A stretch of 64,000 bases of DNA from Mucilaginibacter sp. cycad4 (lineage in GTDB: Bacteria > Bacteroidota > Bacteroidia > Sphingobacteriales > Sphingobacteriaceae). Below the pieces are notes generated by a model. That model searched no databases. It was not told where the DNA came from and saw only the letters and a program-made list of their open reading frames with translations. Location: the NCBI RefSeq assembly GCF_034263275.1, contig NZ_CP139559.1:4092001-4156000 (forward strand), written 5' to 3'. The position numbers and the translations under genes are program-made. Of this stretch, positions 27,399-35,570 are shown one piece after another (within the stretch, counting starts at the first letter, position 1; every line of letters begins with the position of its first letter).

Positions 27399-27725
27399 TT
27401 ATCTTGGTCTTTTTACCACCGCTGTAATAATTCCTCCTGCAATTAAGCCAATAGGTAAAATAACTTGTCCCGGTAAAATAACCATTGAAACAATAGCTAA
27501 AAAAACACCGATTCCTATTTTTAATAACGCTAAATTAAAGAATGGTTTTTGCGCGTCATTAACATCAATTATTTTTTGAACAGTCAAATTCGTTAATACT
27601 TGCTTTATCAAATCAGCAGGAATGCCCTGCTTTTCGAGCCGGGCATAAATGATCTCATTATCAAGTCCTTCGTTTTTTAATCTTGAAGCTTGCAGGTAAG
27701 CTTTCCTTTTTAGTTCTTCGTCCAT
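27399..27725 (-). CDS. Hypothetical membrane protein, 108 residues
   Basis: The first 60 residues are charged and helical (EELKRKAYLQASRLKNEGLD), then two hydrophobic helices occupy about 66-104 (LLKIGIGVFLAIVSMVILPG, VILPIGLIAGGIITAVV). It ends KRPR in the cytoplasm. I do not recognise a family. It follows the MarC-like gene by 35 bases on the same strand and likely shares its transcript. Confidence 0.7.
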   Translation of the reverse strand: MDEELKRKAYLQASRLKNEGLDNEIIYARLEKQGIPADLIKQVLTNLTVQKIIDVNDAQKPFFNLALLKIGIGVFLAIVSMVILPGQVILPIGLIAGGIITAVVKRPR

Positions 27726-27760
27726 TGGTTTAGGTTAAAATATTCAAACAAATCAGGGGG

Positions 27761-28333
27761 CTACAAATGTGTATTACTCCTGAACAGCTTTATCGCAATT
27801 GCAAGCAAAATAATCCCGAATGCTTTACGAAGCACGCTCAACCCTATCGGCCCAAGCAGCCTTTCCAGCCACTTTACATTTTTAAGTACGAGATATACCA
27901 CGAGGGTATTTAAAACAATGCCCACAAGGATATTTTGGGTTTGATATTGCGATTTAAGGGAGAGCAGCGTGGTCATGGTTCCGGCCCCCGCTATAAGCGG
28001 AAAAGCCAGCGGCACAATGGACGCTGCCTGCGGCAATTCTTCTTTAAAAAAATCGACGCCCAATATCATTTCCATGGCTATGATGAAAATTACCAGGGAG
28101 CCTGCAATGGCAAATGAAGAAATATCCAACCCAATTACCGCCAGCAACTCATCCCCGATAAAAAGGAACGTCACCATAAGCACAAGCACGGCTATACTTG
28201 CCTTTTCCGATTCAATATGGCCTACACGCTGCCTGAGCTGAATAATTACCGGTATGGCGCCCAAAATATCAATAATAGCAAAAAGGATCATCGTAACCGA
28301 AATGATCTCTTTAATTATAAACGGGTGCGGCAT
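27761..28333 (-). CDS. MarC-family integral membrane protein
   Basis: A 190-residue protein with six hydrophobic segments. FAIIDILGAIPVIIQL in the first helix and VPLAFPLIAGAGTMTTLLSL (about 107-126) are the two conserved blocks of the MarC/UPF0056 family. Despite the name, no multidrug function is established for the family. It begins 12 bases after the MFS gene stop, so these genes form an operon. Confidence 0.93.
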   Translation of the reverse strand: MPHPFIIKEIISVTMILFAIIDILGAIPVIIQLRQRVGHIESEKASIAVLVLMVTFLFIGDELLAVIGLDISSFAIAGSLVIFIIAMEMILGVDFFKEELPQAASIVPLAFPLIAGAGTMTTLLSLKSQYQTQNILVGIVLNTLVVYLVLKNVKWLERLLGPIGLSVLRKAFGIILLAIAIKLFRSNTHL

Positions 28334-28345
28334 GGTGCGTAGGAT

Positions 28346-29509
28346 TTATTCTTTTTTCTTTAAACGGAAACTTAGCAAAAAGGCTGCAAAAATATAGCAT
28401 GAAGATAAGAAGAAAATAGCATGTACCGATAGCAAAGCTGCAAAGCCGGCCGTAACAGGCCCGAGGGTTTGCCCAATCGACGCGTACGACTGGTTGATCC
28501 CCAATATTTTGCCCTGCTCTTTATGATCAATCTGATCGGCAATTATCGCATTAAGCATTGGGTTACGCAAGCCGTTAAATAAACCATAACTGCAGATGCC
28601 GGCAACAAAAGGAATAAAATGATTGGTAAGCCCCGTTATAAACATTGCTGCCAGGCAAAGAAATGTTGAAAGCAGCAGGATCATTGATTTGGATGAAAAC
28701 CACCTGGTGAACAGTGGAACACAAAGCTGCATAATGATGCCGCTTACACCAAAACCTGCATACAGAATACCGATCTGTGTAGGATTGATCTTCAATATAT
28801 CAACAGTAAAGGTTTGAAAACCGATGATCATGGTAAACTGTGCCATAGTAAGCATGAAACCGGTGAACACAGCTGTGCCGATAACCGGTCGTTTGAGCGT
28901 GGTAACCAATGCGATAAACGAAAATTTAGTTTTTTCTGAATCTTTCTTTGTTTTATCGGGCGGATTGGTTTCCTTCAGGAAGAACAAGCTGCAAAGCGTA
29001 CCGATCAGCGAGATACCCGCTGCAAAATAGAAAGGCACCTGCATGCCATACCTGTTCAGGCAACCTCCAATGGCCGGCCCAATCACAAAGCCAAACCCAA
29101 ATGCCGAACTTAATATACCAAATCTCCTGGCCCTGTTATCCTGCCTTGCTGTATCTGATACCATAGCCTGCGCCACGGATACATTGCCTCCTGTAAGGCC
29201 ATCCAAAATACGCGCGGCAAAAAGCATGATCATGCTGCGGGCTTCGGCGAAAAGGATAAAGGAGATACAGGTACCCGCCAGGCTGATCACCAGCAAAGGC
29301 TTCCGCCCCCATTTATCAGACAGGGAACCCAGCACCGGTGTGGCAAAAAACTGGGCTACTGAAAATGAGGCAGTAAGGATCCCCAGCGTTTCGCCGGTAA
29401 CGCCAAAGGTTCTACCGTATGAGTAAAGTATTGGTACAATAATGCCAAACCCCAGGGAGTTAATGATACACACAAATACTAATACCCACAGGTTTTTATC
29501 GCCCTTCAT
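28346..29509 (-). CDS. MFS transporter, TetA-like
   Basis: A 387-residue transporter with 12 predicted helices. The A motif GSLSDKWGRKPLL lies in loop 2-3, and the second half carries a weaker copy. The N-terminus (INSLGFGIIVPILYSYGRTF) resembles the drug:H+ antiporter group that includes tetracycline exporters. The substrate is not readable. It is first in an operon with the MarC-like and small membrane proteins. Confidence 0.92.
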   Translation of the reverse strand: MKGDKNLWVLVFVCIINSLGFGIIVPILYSYGRTFGVTGETLGILTASFSVAQFFATPVLGSLSDKWGRKPLLVISLAGTCISFILFAEARSMIMLFAARILDGLTGGNVSVAQAMVSDTARQDNRARRFGILSSAFGFGFVIGPAIGGCLNRYGMQVPFYFAAGISLIGTLCSLFFLKETNPPDKTKKDSEKTKFSFIALVTTLKRPVIGTAVFTGFMLTMAQFTMIIGFQTFTVDILKINPTQIGILYAGFGVSGIIMQLCVPLFTRWFSSKSMILLLSTFLCLAAMFITGLTNHFIPFVAGICSYGLFNGLRNPMLNAIIADQIDHKEQGKILGINQSYASIGQTLGPVTAGFAALLSVHAIFFLSSCYIFAAFLLSFRLKKKE

Positions 29510-29553
29510 GAAGCGGTTTTATTGGTTTGATAGTATAAAAAAGGGAATGTAAC

Positions 29554-29585
29554 AAAAAAGGTTCTGAAAATTCAGAACCTTTTTT
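29554..29585. terminator. Bidirectional terminator between MFS and amino acid permease genes
   Basis: A 10-bp perfect stem AGGTTCTGAA/TTCAGAACCT (29559-29568 and 29571-29580) has five A before and five T after it. It lies 21 bases beyond the stop of the minus-strand amino acid permease, so it ends that transcript. Confidence 0.9.
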
Positions 29586-29606
29586 GTTTATGATAACATT
29601 GTTTTA

Positions 29607-31163
29607 CTATTCAACAAATTTAGGATTGATAGGATTAACGGCTCCTTCAACCTTACCATGCCTTACGTGCGAACGTTTGATACTATAGCCAAAGTAAACT
29701 GCAAAACCTACCAATAACCAAACAATAAGCCTTGCCCAGTTTTCCCAGCCTTCGCTGGCGATCATACACAGGCAAATGATGGCTCCAAGAGGGCAAACTA
29801 TCATATAAGCCGGAGTTTTGAACGGACGTTCAATGTTCGGATCGGTTTTCCTTAGGATAAAGATACCAATACATACAAGCACAAAAGCAAACAGCGTACC
29901 TATACTCACCATATCGCCTACATATTTATCAGGAATAAAACCTGCAAACAACGATACAAATACAAAGAATAACCATTGCGATTTGTAAGGGGTACGGAAC
30001 TTAGGGTGCAGCTTTGAGAATACTTTAGGGATCAAACCGTCGGTACTCATGGTATAAAACACACGGGTTTGGCCCATCAGCATCACCAGGATCACCGAAG
30101 AGAAGCCTGCAAGTATCGATACAGTAACAAATGAAGCCAACCAACCATAACCAGGCATAGCGGTTTTGATAGCATAGCTTACCGAAGCCTCTTTACCCTG
30201 GATAAGGAAATCTTTATATGATACCAAACCTGTTAACACGTGCGAAAACAGGATATAAAGTGCTGTACAAAAAACCAATGATATCAAAATACCTTTTGGC
30301 ATATCTCTCTGTGGATTTTTAGCTTCCTGCGCAGCTGTTGAAACAGCATCAAAACCAATAAAAGCAAAAAACACAACACTTGCGCCGCGTAATACCCCGA
30401 GCCAGCCGTGGTTAAAGGTGTCGGCATAATCAACTACGCCTGCACTAACTTTAATTTTACCGGCATCGGCGGGGATGGTATAAGGTGTGTGGAAAGCGGG
30501 GTTAATAAAGTGCCAGCCTAAACCAATGATCATTAATACAATGGCAACTTTTACAACCACAATGATGTTGTTTACAACTGCCGATTCGGCTGTACCACGG
30601 ATCAACAACAGGGTTAACAGGAACAGGATCAGGATAGCCGGAAGGTTAACGATACCTCTTGTCCCAAATTCCGCTGCGTACATGCCTGCGCTGGTATTTG
30701 AAACTTCCATAAACGAGTGCGACCACGCGTATGGTATATGCACATTAAAGAAAGTGGTTAAAAACTCGTTAAAATACTGCGACCAGCCAATAGCAACCGT
30801 AGCGGCGCCAAGTGCATATTCAAGTACTAAATCCCAGCCAATGATCCACGCAATAAACTCGCCCATGGTAGCGTAAGAGTAGGTGTAAGCAGATCCTGCG
30901 ATAGGGATCATACTGGCAAATTCTGCATAACATAAGCCAGCCAGGGCGCAACCGGCGGCAGCTATAAGGAATGAGATGGTAACCGCAGGACCGGCATGTT
31001 CACCTGCCGCAGCTGCCGTACGAACAAAAATACCGGCACCGATAATAGCGCCGATACCGAGTGCTATAAGTGAGCCAACGCCTAAGGTTCTCTTGAGCGA
31101 TTTCTCCGTCTCTGCCGAAGCAGCCATTAGTTGAGCAATCGGTTTCTTAATAAATAATTTCAT
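29607..31163 (-). CDS. Amino acid permease (APC superfamily, CAT-like)
   Basis: A 518-residue transporter with about 12-14 helices. LGVGSLIALGIGAIIGAGIF is the family-defining first helix, and FFAFIGFDAVSTAAQEAKNP (about 268-287) is the conserved helix 6-loop of cationic amino acid transporters. LMGQTRVFYTMSTDGLIPKV is also characteristic. It should take up an amino acid by proton or sodium coupling or by exchange. It is a single-gene unit with its own terminator. Confidence 0.93.
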   Translation of the reverse strand: MKLFIKKPIAQLMAASAETEKSLKRTLGVGSLIALGIGAIIGAGIFVRTAAAAGEHAGPAVTISFLIAAAGCALAGLCYAEFASMIPIAGSAYTYSYATMGEFIAWIIGWDLVLEYALGAATVAIGWSQYFNEFLTTFFNVHIPYAWSHSFMEVSNTSAGMYAAEFGTRGIVNLPAILILFLLTLLLIRGTAESAVVNNIIVVVKVAIVLMIIGLGWHFINPAFHTPYTIPADAGKIKVSAGVVDYADTFNHGWLGVLRGASVVFFAFIGFDAVSTAAQEAKNPQRDMPKGILISLVFCTALYILFSHVLTGLVSYKDFLIQGKEASVSYAIKTAMPGYGWLASFVTVSILAGFSSVILVMLMGQTRVFYTMSTDGLIPKVFSKLHPKFRTPYKSQWLFFVFVSLFAGFIPDKYVGDMVSIGTLFAFVLVCIGIFILRKTDPNIERPFKTPAYMIVCPLGAIICLCMIASEGWENWARLIVWLLVGFAVYFGYSIKRSHVRHGKVEGAVNPINPKFVE

Positions 31164-31491
31164 TTTAAATTAGTAAGATCAGTCAAAAATTAAAAATTTA
31201 CATTTCCCCAAACGTACTTAAATTTATTGAAAACATAAAGAGCCGAATGAAACAACAGTTAAGTATTAATTATCAAAATATTAAACTGTTAAATGCTATT
31301 AAATCTATAGAGATTCAGACTTGAACCGTGATTCAGAGGATTAAAAGATTTCATGATGCAGAGTTCATGGATGATTTTTTATTTCTGCCGCAAATCCCTG
31401 CCAAAGTTGGCTCTTTACTCTGCTCAAAACGGCTTTTGTAACTGTCCACAACAAACTGCCACTGCCTGCTGCTACTAAAAATTGCCAACCG
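31164..31491. other. Intergenic region between amino acid permease and Cys4 protein
   Basis: About 330 bases without a gene. A minus-strand -7 box (CAAACGTA at 31209-31216 on the plus strand) could serve the permease, giving a leader of about 40 bases. The stretch around 31316-31365 (ACTTGAACCGTGATTCAGAG) resembles junk sequence seen after other genes in the window. Nothing else is recognised. Confidence 0.45.
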
Positions 31492-31851
31492 TTACTCCCC
31501 TTCCCGCTTTACCAGCAGTACTTCATCATTATCTAATAACAGGTAGCCGTACTCATAATTAAAAAAATAGGTCGACCCGGTTTTGGTTTGATAAATGCTG
31601 GTGATATAATCGAAATCAAAACCTTTTGCAGTAAGTTTTTTACGGGTTGTTTTGGTTTTGCCGGTCGGGTTCAACTCTTCTAATACACGGCGGTTGCGGC
31701 GCAGGATATTGTTGATATTGCGCACCAGGTTGTAACTGTTACTATTGAGCTGATTATTGTAATTATTACGGCACAGGTCGTTACAAAACTTTTTATCGGC
31801 ACGCCCCTGTAATGGCGTACCACAATCTAAACATAGTCTTTCCTCGCTCAT
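31492..31851 (-). CDS. Small Cys4 zinc-ribbon-like protein
   Basis: A 119-residue protein. The N-terminus has two metal-binding pairs, CLDCG (7-10) and CNDLC (about 23-27), as in short zinc ribbons of the type C-x2-C-x12-C-x3-C. The middle is basic (RRNRRVLEEL, KTTRKKLTAKG) and the end acidic. It may bind nucleic acid, but no function is known to me. It is divergent from the SSB gene over a palindrome-rich 150-bp region. Confidence 0.75.
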   Translation of the reverse strand: MSEERLCLDCGTPLQGRADKKFCNDLCRNNYNNQLNSNSYNLVRNINNILRRNRRVLEELNPTGKTKTTRKKLTAKGFDFDYITSIYQTKTGSTYFFNYEYGYLLLDNDEVLLVKREGE

Positions 31852-31876
31852 TGTATAAAGATAGCGATAATTTATC

Positions 31877-31940
31877 CGTTTGCAAACGCTTACAAGCGGA
31901 TACTATCGACTATAAACGATTAATATCCGGGTAATCGTTT
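31877..31940. promoter_or_regulatory. Cluster of three palindromes in the divergent promoter of ssb and the Cys4 gene
   Basis: Three perfect inverted repeats are adjacent: CGTTTGCAAACG (31877-31888), CGCTT-AC-AAGCG (31887-31898), and AAACGATTA/TAATCGTTT (31914-31922 and 31932-31940, spacer 9). A weak -7 box CACCTTTG follows at 31951, before ssb. The arrangement suggests protein binding sites shared by the two divergent genes; no binding protein is identified. Confidence 0.55.
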
Positions 31941-32000
31941 CGCCCTCCCCCACCTTTGTATCGTTAATTCAAACAACATAAAACAGTAAATATTAAAACG

Positions 32001-32339
32001 ATGAACTCATTAAGAAACAGTGTGCGCCTGGTAGGCAACTTAGGTATGGATCCTGAAGTAAAAGTATTCGAGAGTAATAAAAAAATGGTACGCCTCTCCA
32101 TTGCCACTAACGAAAGCTATAAAAACGACAAAGGCGAAAAAATAACCGATACCCAATGGCATAACCTAATTTTCTGGGGCACACAAGCCAAACTTGCCGA
32201 AGATCTGCTAAAAAAAGGCGATGAAGTAGCAGTTGAAGGTAAATTATCTAATCGCAACTATACCGACAAGGATGGTATTAAACGCTACGTATCTGAAATA
32301 GTGGTTAACGAGTTTTTGAAGGTTGGTGCTAAAGGCTGA
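32001..32339 (+). CDS. ssb: Single-stranded DNA-binding protein, short form
   Basis: A 112-residue OB-fold protein. NSVRLVGNLGMDPEVKVFES opens the fold, and TQWHNLIFWGTQAKLAEDLL with KKGDEVAVEGKLSNRNYTDK are the conserved SSB blocks. It ends shortly after the OB fold (EFLKVGAKG) and lacks the Gly/Pro-rich linker and acidic tip that recruits partner proteins in housekeeping SSB. It is therefore likely a second, accessory SSB for repair, competence or mobile DNA, not the main replication SSB. Confidence 0.93.
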   Translation: MNSLRNSVRLVGNLGMDPEVKVFESNKKMVRLSIATNESYKNDKGEKITDTQWHNLIFWGTQAKLAEDLLKKGDEVAVEGKLSNRNYTDKDGIKRYVSEIVVNEFLKVGAKG

Positions 32340-32462
32340 AGAGCAGATGGTGACAGTCCTAAAGCTGTTGGTAATTGGCGGGTAAGGTCAGTGGATACAA
32401 GAGCTCAGGTATCGCCGAGGGAGGAACAACAAATGACCAAATAGCAGTTAGTCAAAATATTA

Positions 32463-32532
32463 ATGATAAATCAAAACAACGATAGATGGCGATTTTATAT
32501 CTAAATTTTATATAATCATCTTGATTTATCAT
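32463..32532. repeat. 12-bp perfect inverted repeat downstream of ssb
   Basis: ATGATAAATCAA (32463-32474) pairs exactly with TTGATTTATCAT (32521-32532). The loop of 46 bases is A/T-rich. It sits about 80 bases before the WGR-like gene; it could be an operator or a loose hairpin. Confidence 0.45.
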
Positions 32533-32612
32533 CATATATTTTTGATAGCTGCGAATAACCGGAGAAAAAGTATCTTAGTAATGGTCCCCTTAAACATTTA
32601 AAGCTTGAGTAC

Positions 32613-33092
32613 ATGTTAAAGTTATATAGAAAAGATGCCGGAATTATAAACTATTGGGAAACCTGGGACAAAGATGATAAAACAGGTTTGATTCATTGGG
32701 GAATCGCAGGCGAGAAAGGGCAAAGCGGAGAAGTCCGGTCAAGCCTATTATCAAACTTTCGCAGAAAAATTCAAACGATCATAAATAAAAAAATAGAAGA
32801 AGGGTACAAACAAATCAATATAGATGATCACTATACTCTTTTGATCGAATACGTGATTGAGGGTATGGGAACGCCTCTGGATGTGGAAAAAAGGACAAGG
32901 CTTCAAAATAAAATGGATGAGATTTTAGGATGGACAGGCCTCGGGCATTGCGATGGTGGTAGTATTGGTAGTGGTACAATGGAAGTCTGTTGTTTCGTAA
33001 TAGATTTCAATTTAGCTAAAACTGTAATTGAAAGATCTTTACAAGATACAGAATTTGCAAACTACATGCGTATTTACGATGAAAACGAATGA
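32613..33092 (+). CDS. Protein with WGR-like N-terminal domain
   Basis: A 159-residue soluble protein. Residues 1-60 (LYRKDAGIINYWETWDKDDK then IHWGIAGEKGQSGEV) follow the WGR-domain plan, in which a short strand pair ends in W-G-x-x-G-x-x-G-Q; here it reads WGIAGEKGQ. The C-terminal part (LGWTGLGHCDGGSIGSGTME) is Gly-rich and of unknown type. WGR domains bind nucleic acid ends or act in PARP-like proteins, but no catalytic domain is attached. The function is unknown and the domain call is from motif only. Confidence 0.6.
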   Translation: MLKLYRKDAGIINYWETWDKDDKTGLIHWGIAGEKGQSGEVRSSLLSNFRRKIQTIINKKIEEGYKQINIDDHYTLLIEYVIEGMGTPLDVEKRTRLQNKMDEILGWTGLGHCDGGSIGSGTMEVCCFVIDFNLAKTVIERSLQDTEFANYMRIYDENE

Positions 33093-33135
33093 TGGCAATT
33101 AAGGGAGTATTGGGGTATTTCTCTCGGCTGTCAGC

Positions 33136-34587
33136 CTACGCATCAGGCCCAAAAGCCCTGATATATGCGGTTCTTTCAACAATGGAATGAATAACCCCGT
33201 CAAGTTGCTGCGATGTTGTATCAATATGGCCGATGATCTCTTTATTGAGCGGGTTTTGAAGATCTTCGTTATCAAACAAATTAACCAAACCCAGGATAGT
33301 AGCAACAGGTTTGCGCAATTCGTGCGAGCTGATATTGGCTATGGTTTGCAGCCTGTGGTTTTGTTCACGTATATTATCTTCGGTCTTTTTACTTTCTATC
33401 AGTACCCTCAGAATGTTCACAGTACGCTCAATAATACTCAGCTCATCCTCATTTGGCTCACGTACTGTATGATAATAAATACCAAACACGGCCAAAACTT
33501 TGGTGTTTTTTGAACTCATTACCGGCGATGACCAGCAAGCCTTAAGGCCGTAGGGTTTAACAAGCCCCACATAATCACTCCAAAGGAGATCATTTTCAAT
33601 ATCACTTACAATGACCTGCCTACGGTGAAATGCCGACGTTCCACACGATCCTACATTTGGCCCTATTGATAAGCCTTCCAACTGATCGCTGTACGCCTGC
33701 GGTAGTCGCGGACTGGCAAGCGTATGCAATTTTTCCTGCGCATCATCAACTTCCAAAACAGAACAGATCATATCCGGGAAGATCCTTTCAATTCCCATAA
33801 GCAGTTCGCCTGCAGATTGTGCCAGTGTATATTGCGATGCGGCATTTAACTCCAGCACCCTCTTTTCAAGCTCCAGTACCCATTCCTGCATTTTTATTTC
33901 CGTTATATCACGTACAAAAACAGCCAGATGGTCCTGATATGGGTATATATTAATACGAAGCCAGCTGTTTGAATATGCATTTAAATATTGTACTTGTGTT
34001 GACTTTTTGCAGGTTAACGAAAGTTGAAACTCGTTCTCTACCCTTTCAGTTAAACCAAGGCTTTTAATCTCCATAAAATTGGCCTGATCAAGTTCGGTTA
34101 AGCTAAGGTTAGTCATAGCCTGGAAGGCCGGGTTAAAGGAAATTATATTCCAGTTGGCATCAAGTACAATAAAACCTTCATTAAGGCTTTGAATGGTATG
34201 CTGAACAATATCATCTCCCGATTGGCCAATCATACCGGCCAGTGTATTACCGCTCGAATAAATCAGGCCATCATCCTCATTCAATATCACCGACCAGATA
34301 ATGCTAAAGTAACACCCGTCTTTTGCTTTAATACGGCTTTGATAGCCAACTAATTTTTTATTAAGCAAAAGGCTGCCCTGTGATTCTGCCTGGCGTTCTT
34401 TATCTGCCGGATGGCATATAGCTGCAATATTTATACCCGTTAATTCCTCCTCGCTATAGTTAAGGGTATTACGAAAAGCGTGGTTAGTATGCAGGATCAC
34501 GCCATTCATATCCATGACAAAAAAAATATCTTTTGAATGAGTAAAGAGTGACGTAAACCTTGTGTCCATACGCAACAGGCATAACAT
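33136..34587 (-). CDS. PAS-PAS-GAF histidine-kinase-like protein lacking the ATPase domain
   Basis: Up to 483 residues; ATG at 34569 (residue 7) is an equally good start. PAS domains lie at about 8-115 (DIFFVMDMNGVILHTNHAFR) and 128-235 (EGFIVLDANWNIISFNPAFQ), a GAF domain at about 250-400 (VGSCGTSAFHRRQVIVSDIE), and a His-dimerisation helix pair from 417 (ANISSHELRKPVATILGLVN, His422). The protein stops 60 residues later, before the N and G boxes of an ATPase domain. The following bases in all minus-strand frames show no such domain, so this is not a simple frameshift. It could be phosphorylated by another kinase. Confidence 0.85.
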   Translation of the reverse strand: MLCLLRMDTRFTSLFTHSKDIFFVMDMNGVILHTNHAFRNTLNYSEEELTGINIAAICHPADKERQAESQGSLLLNKKLVGYQSRIKAKDGCYFSIIWSVILNEDDGLIYSSGNTLAGMIGQSGDDIVQHTIQSLNEGFIVLDANWNIISFNPAFQAMTNLSLTELDQANFMEIKSLGLTERVENEFQLSLTCKKSTQVQYLNAYSNSWLRINIYPYQDHLAVFVRDITEIKMQEWVLELEKRVLELNAASQYTLAQSAGELLMGIERIFPDMICSVLEVDDAQEKLHTLASPRLPQAYSDQLEGLSIGPNVGSCGTSAFHRRQVIVSDIENDLLWSDYVGLVKPYGLKACWSSPVMSSKNTKVLAVFGIYYHTVREPNEDELSIIERTVNILRVLIESKKTEDNIREQNHRLQTIANISSHELRKPVATILGLVNLFDNEDLQNPLNKEIIGHIDTTSQQLDGVIHSIVERTAYIRAFGPDA

Positions 34588-34635
34588 ATTTATAATAACT
34601 AAGTTATAAAAATGTTTGCAATATTATCTAATATT

Positions 34636-35340
34636 TCAGGGAGTACTTGCAGCCACGGGTATTATTTTCCCATTAAAAAATTTACTCCCGGTTAAAGCAA
34701 AGTCGGCGATGTACTTACCCATTTCAAACGCCATTACCGGCGATTGGTAACCCGGAAAAGCCTGCTCCAGCATCTCAGTTTGTGCCGATCCTAAAGCCAG
34801 GCAGTTTACTTTTACGCCTTGTTCGGTCAATTCCTGGGCCATGCATTCGGTTAAAGTATGCAAAGCCGCTTTACTTGACGAATAGGCCGACAATCCCGGA
34901 AACTTGGCACTGCCCTGGAAACCACCCATGCTGCCAATATTAAGAATATGCGAACCGGCAGGCATCAAAGGTACCAGGGCCCGGATAGCGCGCACATGGC
35001 CAATAAAATTGCTTTGCAGCATTTCCACAAAATCCGATTCGAGCAACTCCATAAAAGGTTTATTGATAAGTACCCCCGCATTATTGATCAAAACATCAAC
35101 CCGGTTATCAAAATGCGATGCTATAAACTGCTGCAGGCCTTCATAATCGTCATGCACAATGTCAAATTTTAAGGCAAACAACTGGCAGTCGGGATTTAAC
35201 CCGTGAGCTATCTCCAGCAAACGTTCCAGTTTCTCCTGTGAGCGGGCCAGTGCTATCACCTTATGGCTGCCCGAAAGTATCAGTTCAATTACGGCTTCGA
35301 AGCCTACGCCGCTACTGGCGCCGGTTATTATGATGTTCAT
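34636..35340 (-). CDS. Short-chain dehydrogenase/reductase (SDR)
   Basis: A 234-residue NAD(P)-dependent oxidoreductase. The nucleotide-binding motif is TGASSGVGFEA (7-17), the structural NNAG is at about 86, and the catalytic Ser and YSSSK (about 150-154) are present. Residues for substrate binding are not informative. It is a single gene; the promoter region starts with a family C palindrome only three bases upstream of the ATG. Confidence 0.92.
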   Translation of the reverse strand: MNIIITGASSGVGFEAVIELILSGSHKVIALARSQEKLERLLEIAHGLNPDCQLFALKFDIVHDDYEGLQQFIASHFDNRVDVLINNAGVLINKPFMELLESDFVEMLQSNFIGHVRAIRALVPLMPAGSHILNIGSMGGFQGSAKFPGLSAYSSSKAALHTLTECMAQELTEQGVKVNCLALGSAQTEMLEQAFPGYQSPVMAFEMGKYIADFALTGSKFFNGKIIPVAASTP

Positions 35341-35343
35341 ATG

Positions 35344-35368
35344 CCCCCTATCCCCCTAAAGGGGGAAT
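35344..35368. repeat. Family C palindrome directly upstream of the SDR gene
   Basis: CCCCCTATCCCCCTAAAGGG then GGAAT forms a hairpin (ATCCCCCTAAAGGGGGAAT) beginning within four bases of the SDR start codon on the minus strand. Such closeness to a start codon could affect translation; it is also where Bacteroidota leaders normally lie unpaired. Confidence 0.5.
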
Positions 35369-35400
35369 AATTGTTGTTTAATTGATTCCATTTTCTCCAG

Positions 35401-35481
35401 CGTCATTGCGAGGTACGAAGCAATCCCGATTAGCAGAGCGGCCCTGTAAAGTTTGGGATTGCTCCGTGCCTCGCAATGACG
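35401..35481. repeat. Dispersed palindromic repeat, family A (copy 1)
   Basis: Arms 35401-35427 and 35455-35481 begin CGTCATTGCGAGGTACGAAG and match in 25 of 27 positions. The same sequence occurs at 39551, 45270, 45455 and 51397. It lies between the SDR and the aromatic amino acid hydroxylase. Confidence 0.85.
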
Positions 35482-35570
35482 AGTAATTTTAGCATCCTTG
35501 AGATGATAAACCAATTGCTAAACTAACAATTTTCGATAAAAAGCTTATTGCAGAAATTACTCAATAAACG

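Noticed and set aside
33099..33305. Frame downstream of the ATPase-less kinase as a lost C-terminal part
   Set aside because: The frame overlaps the His-dimerisation region in another phase and carries no N or G box, so a frameshifted ATPase domain is not supported.
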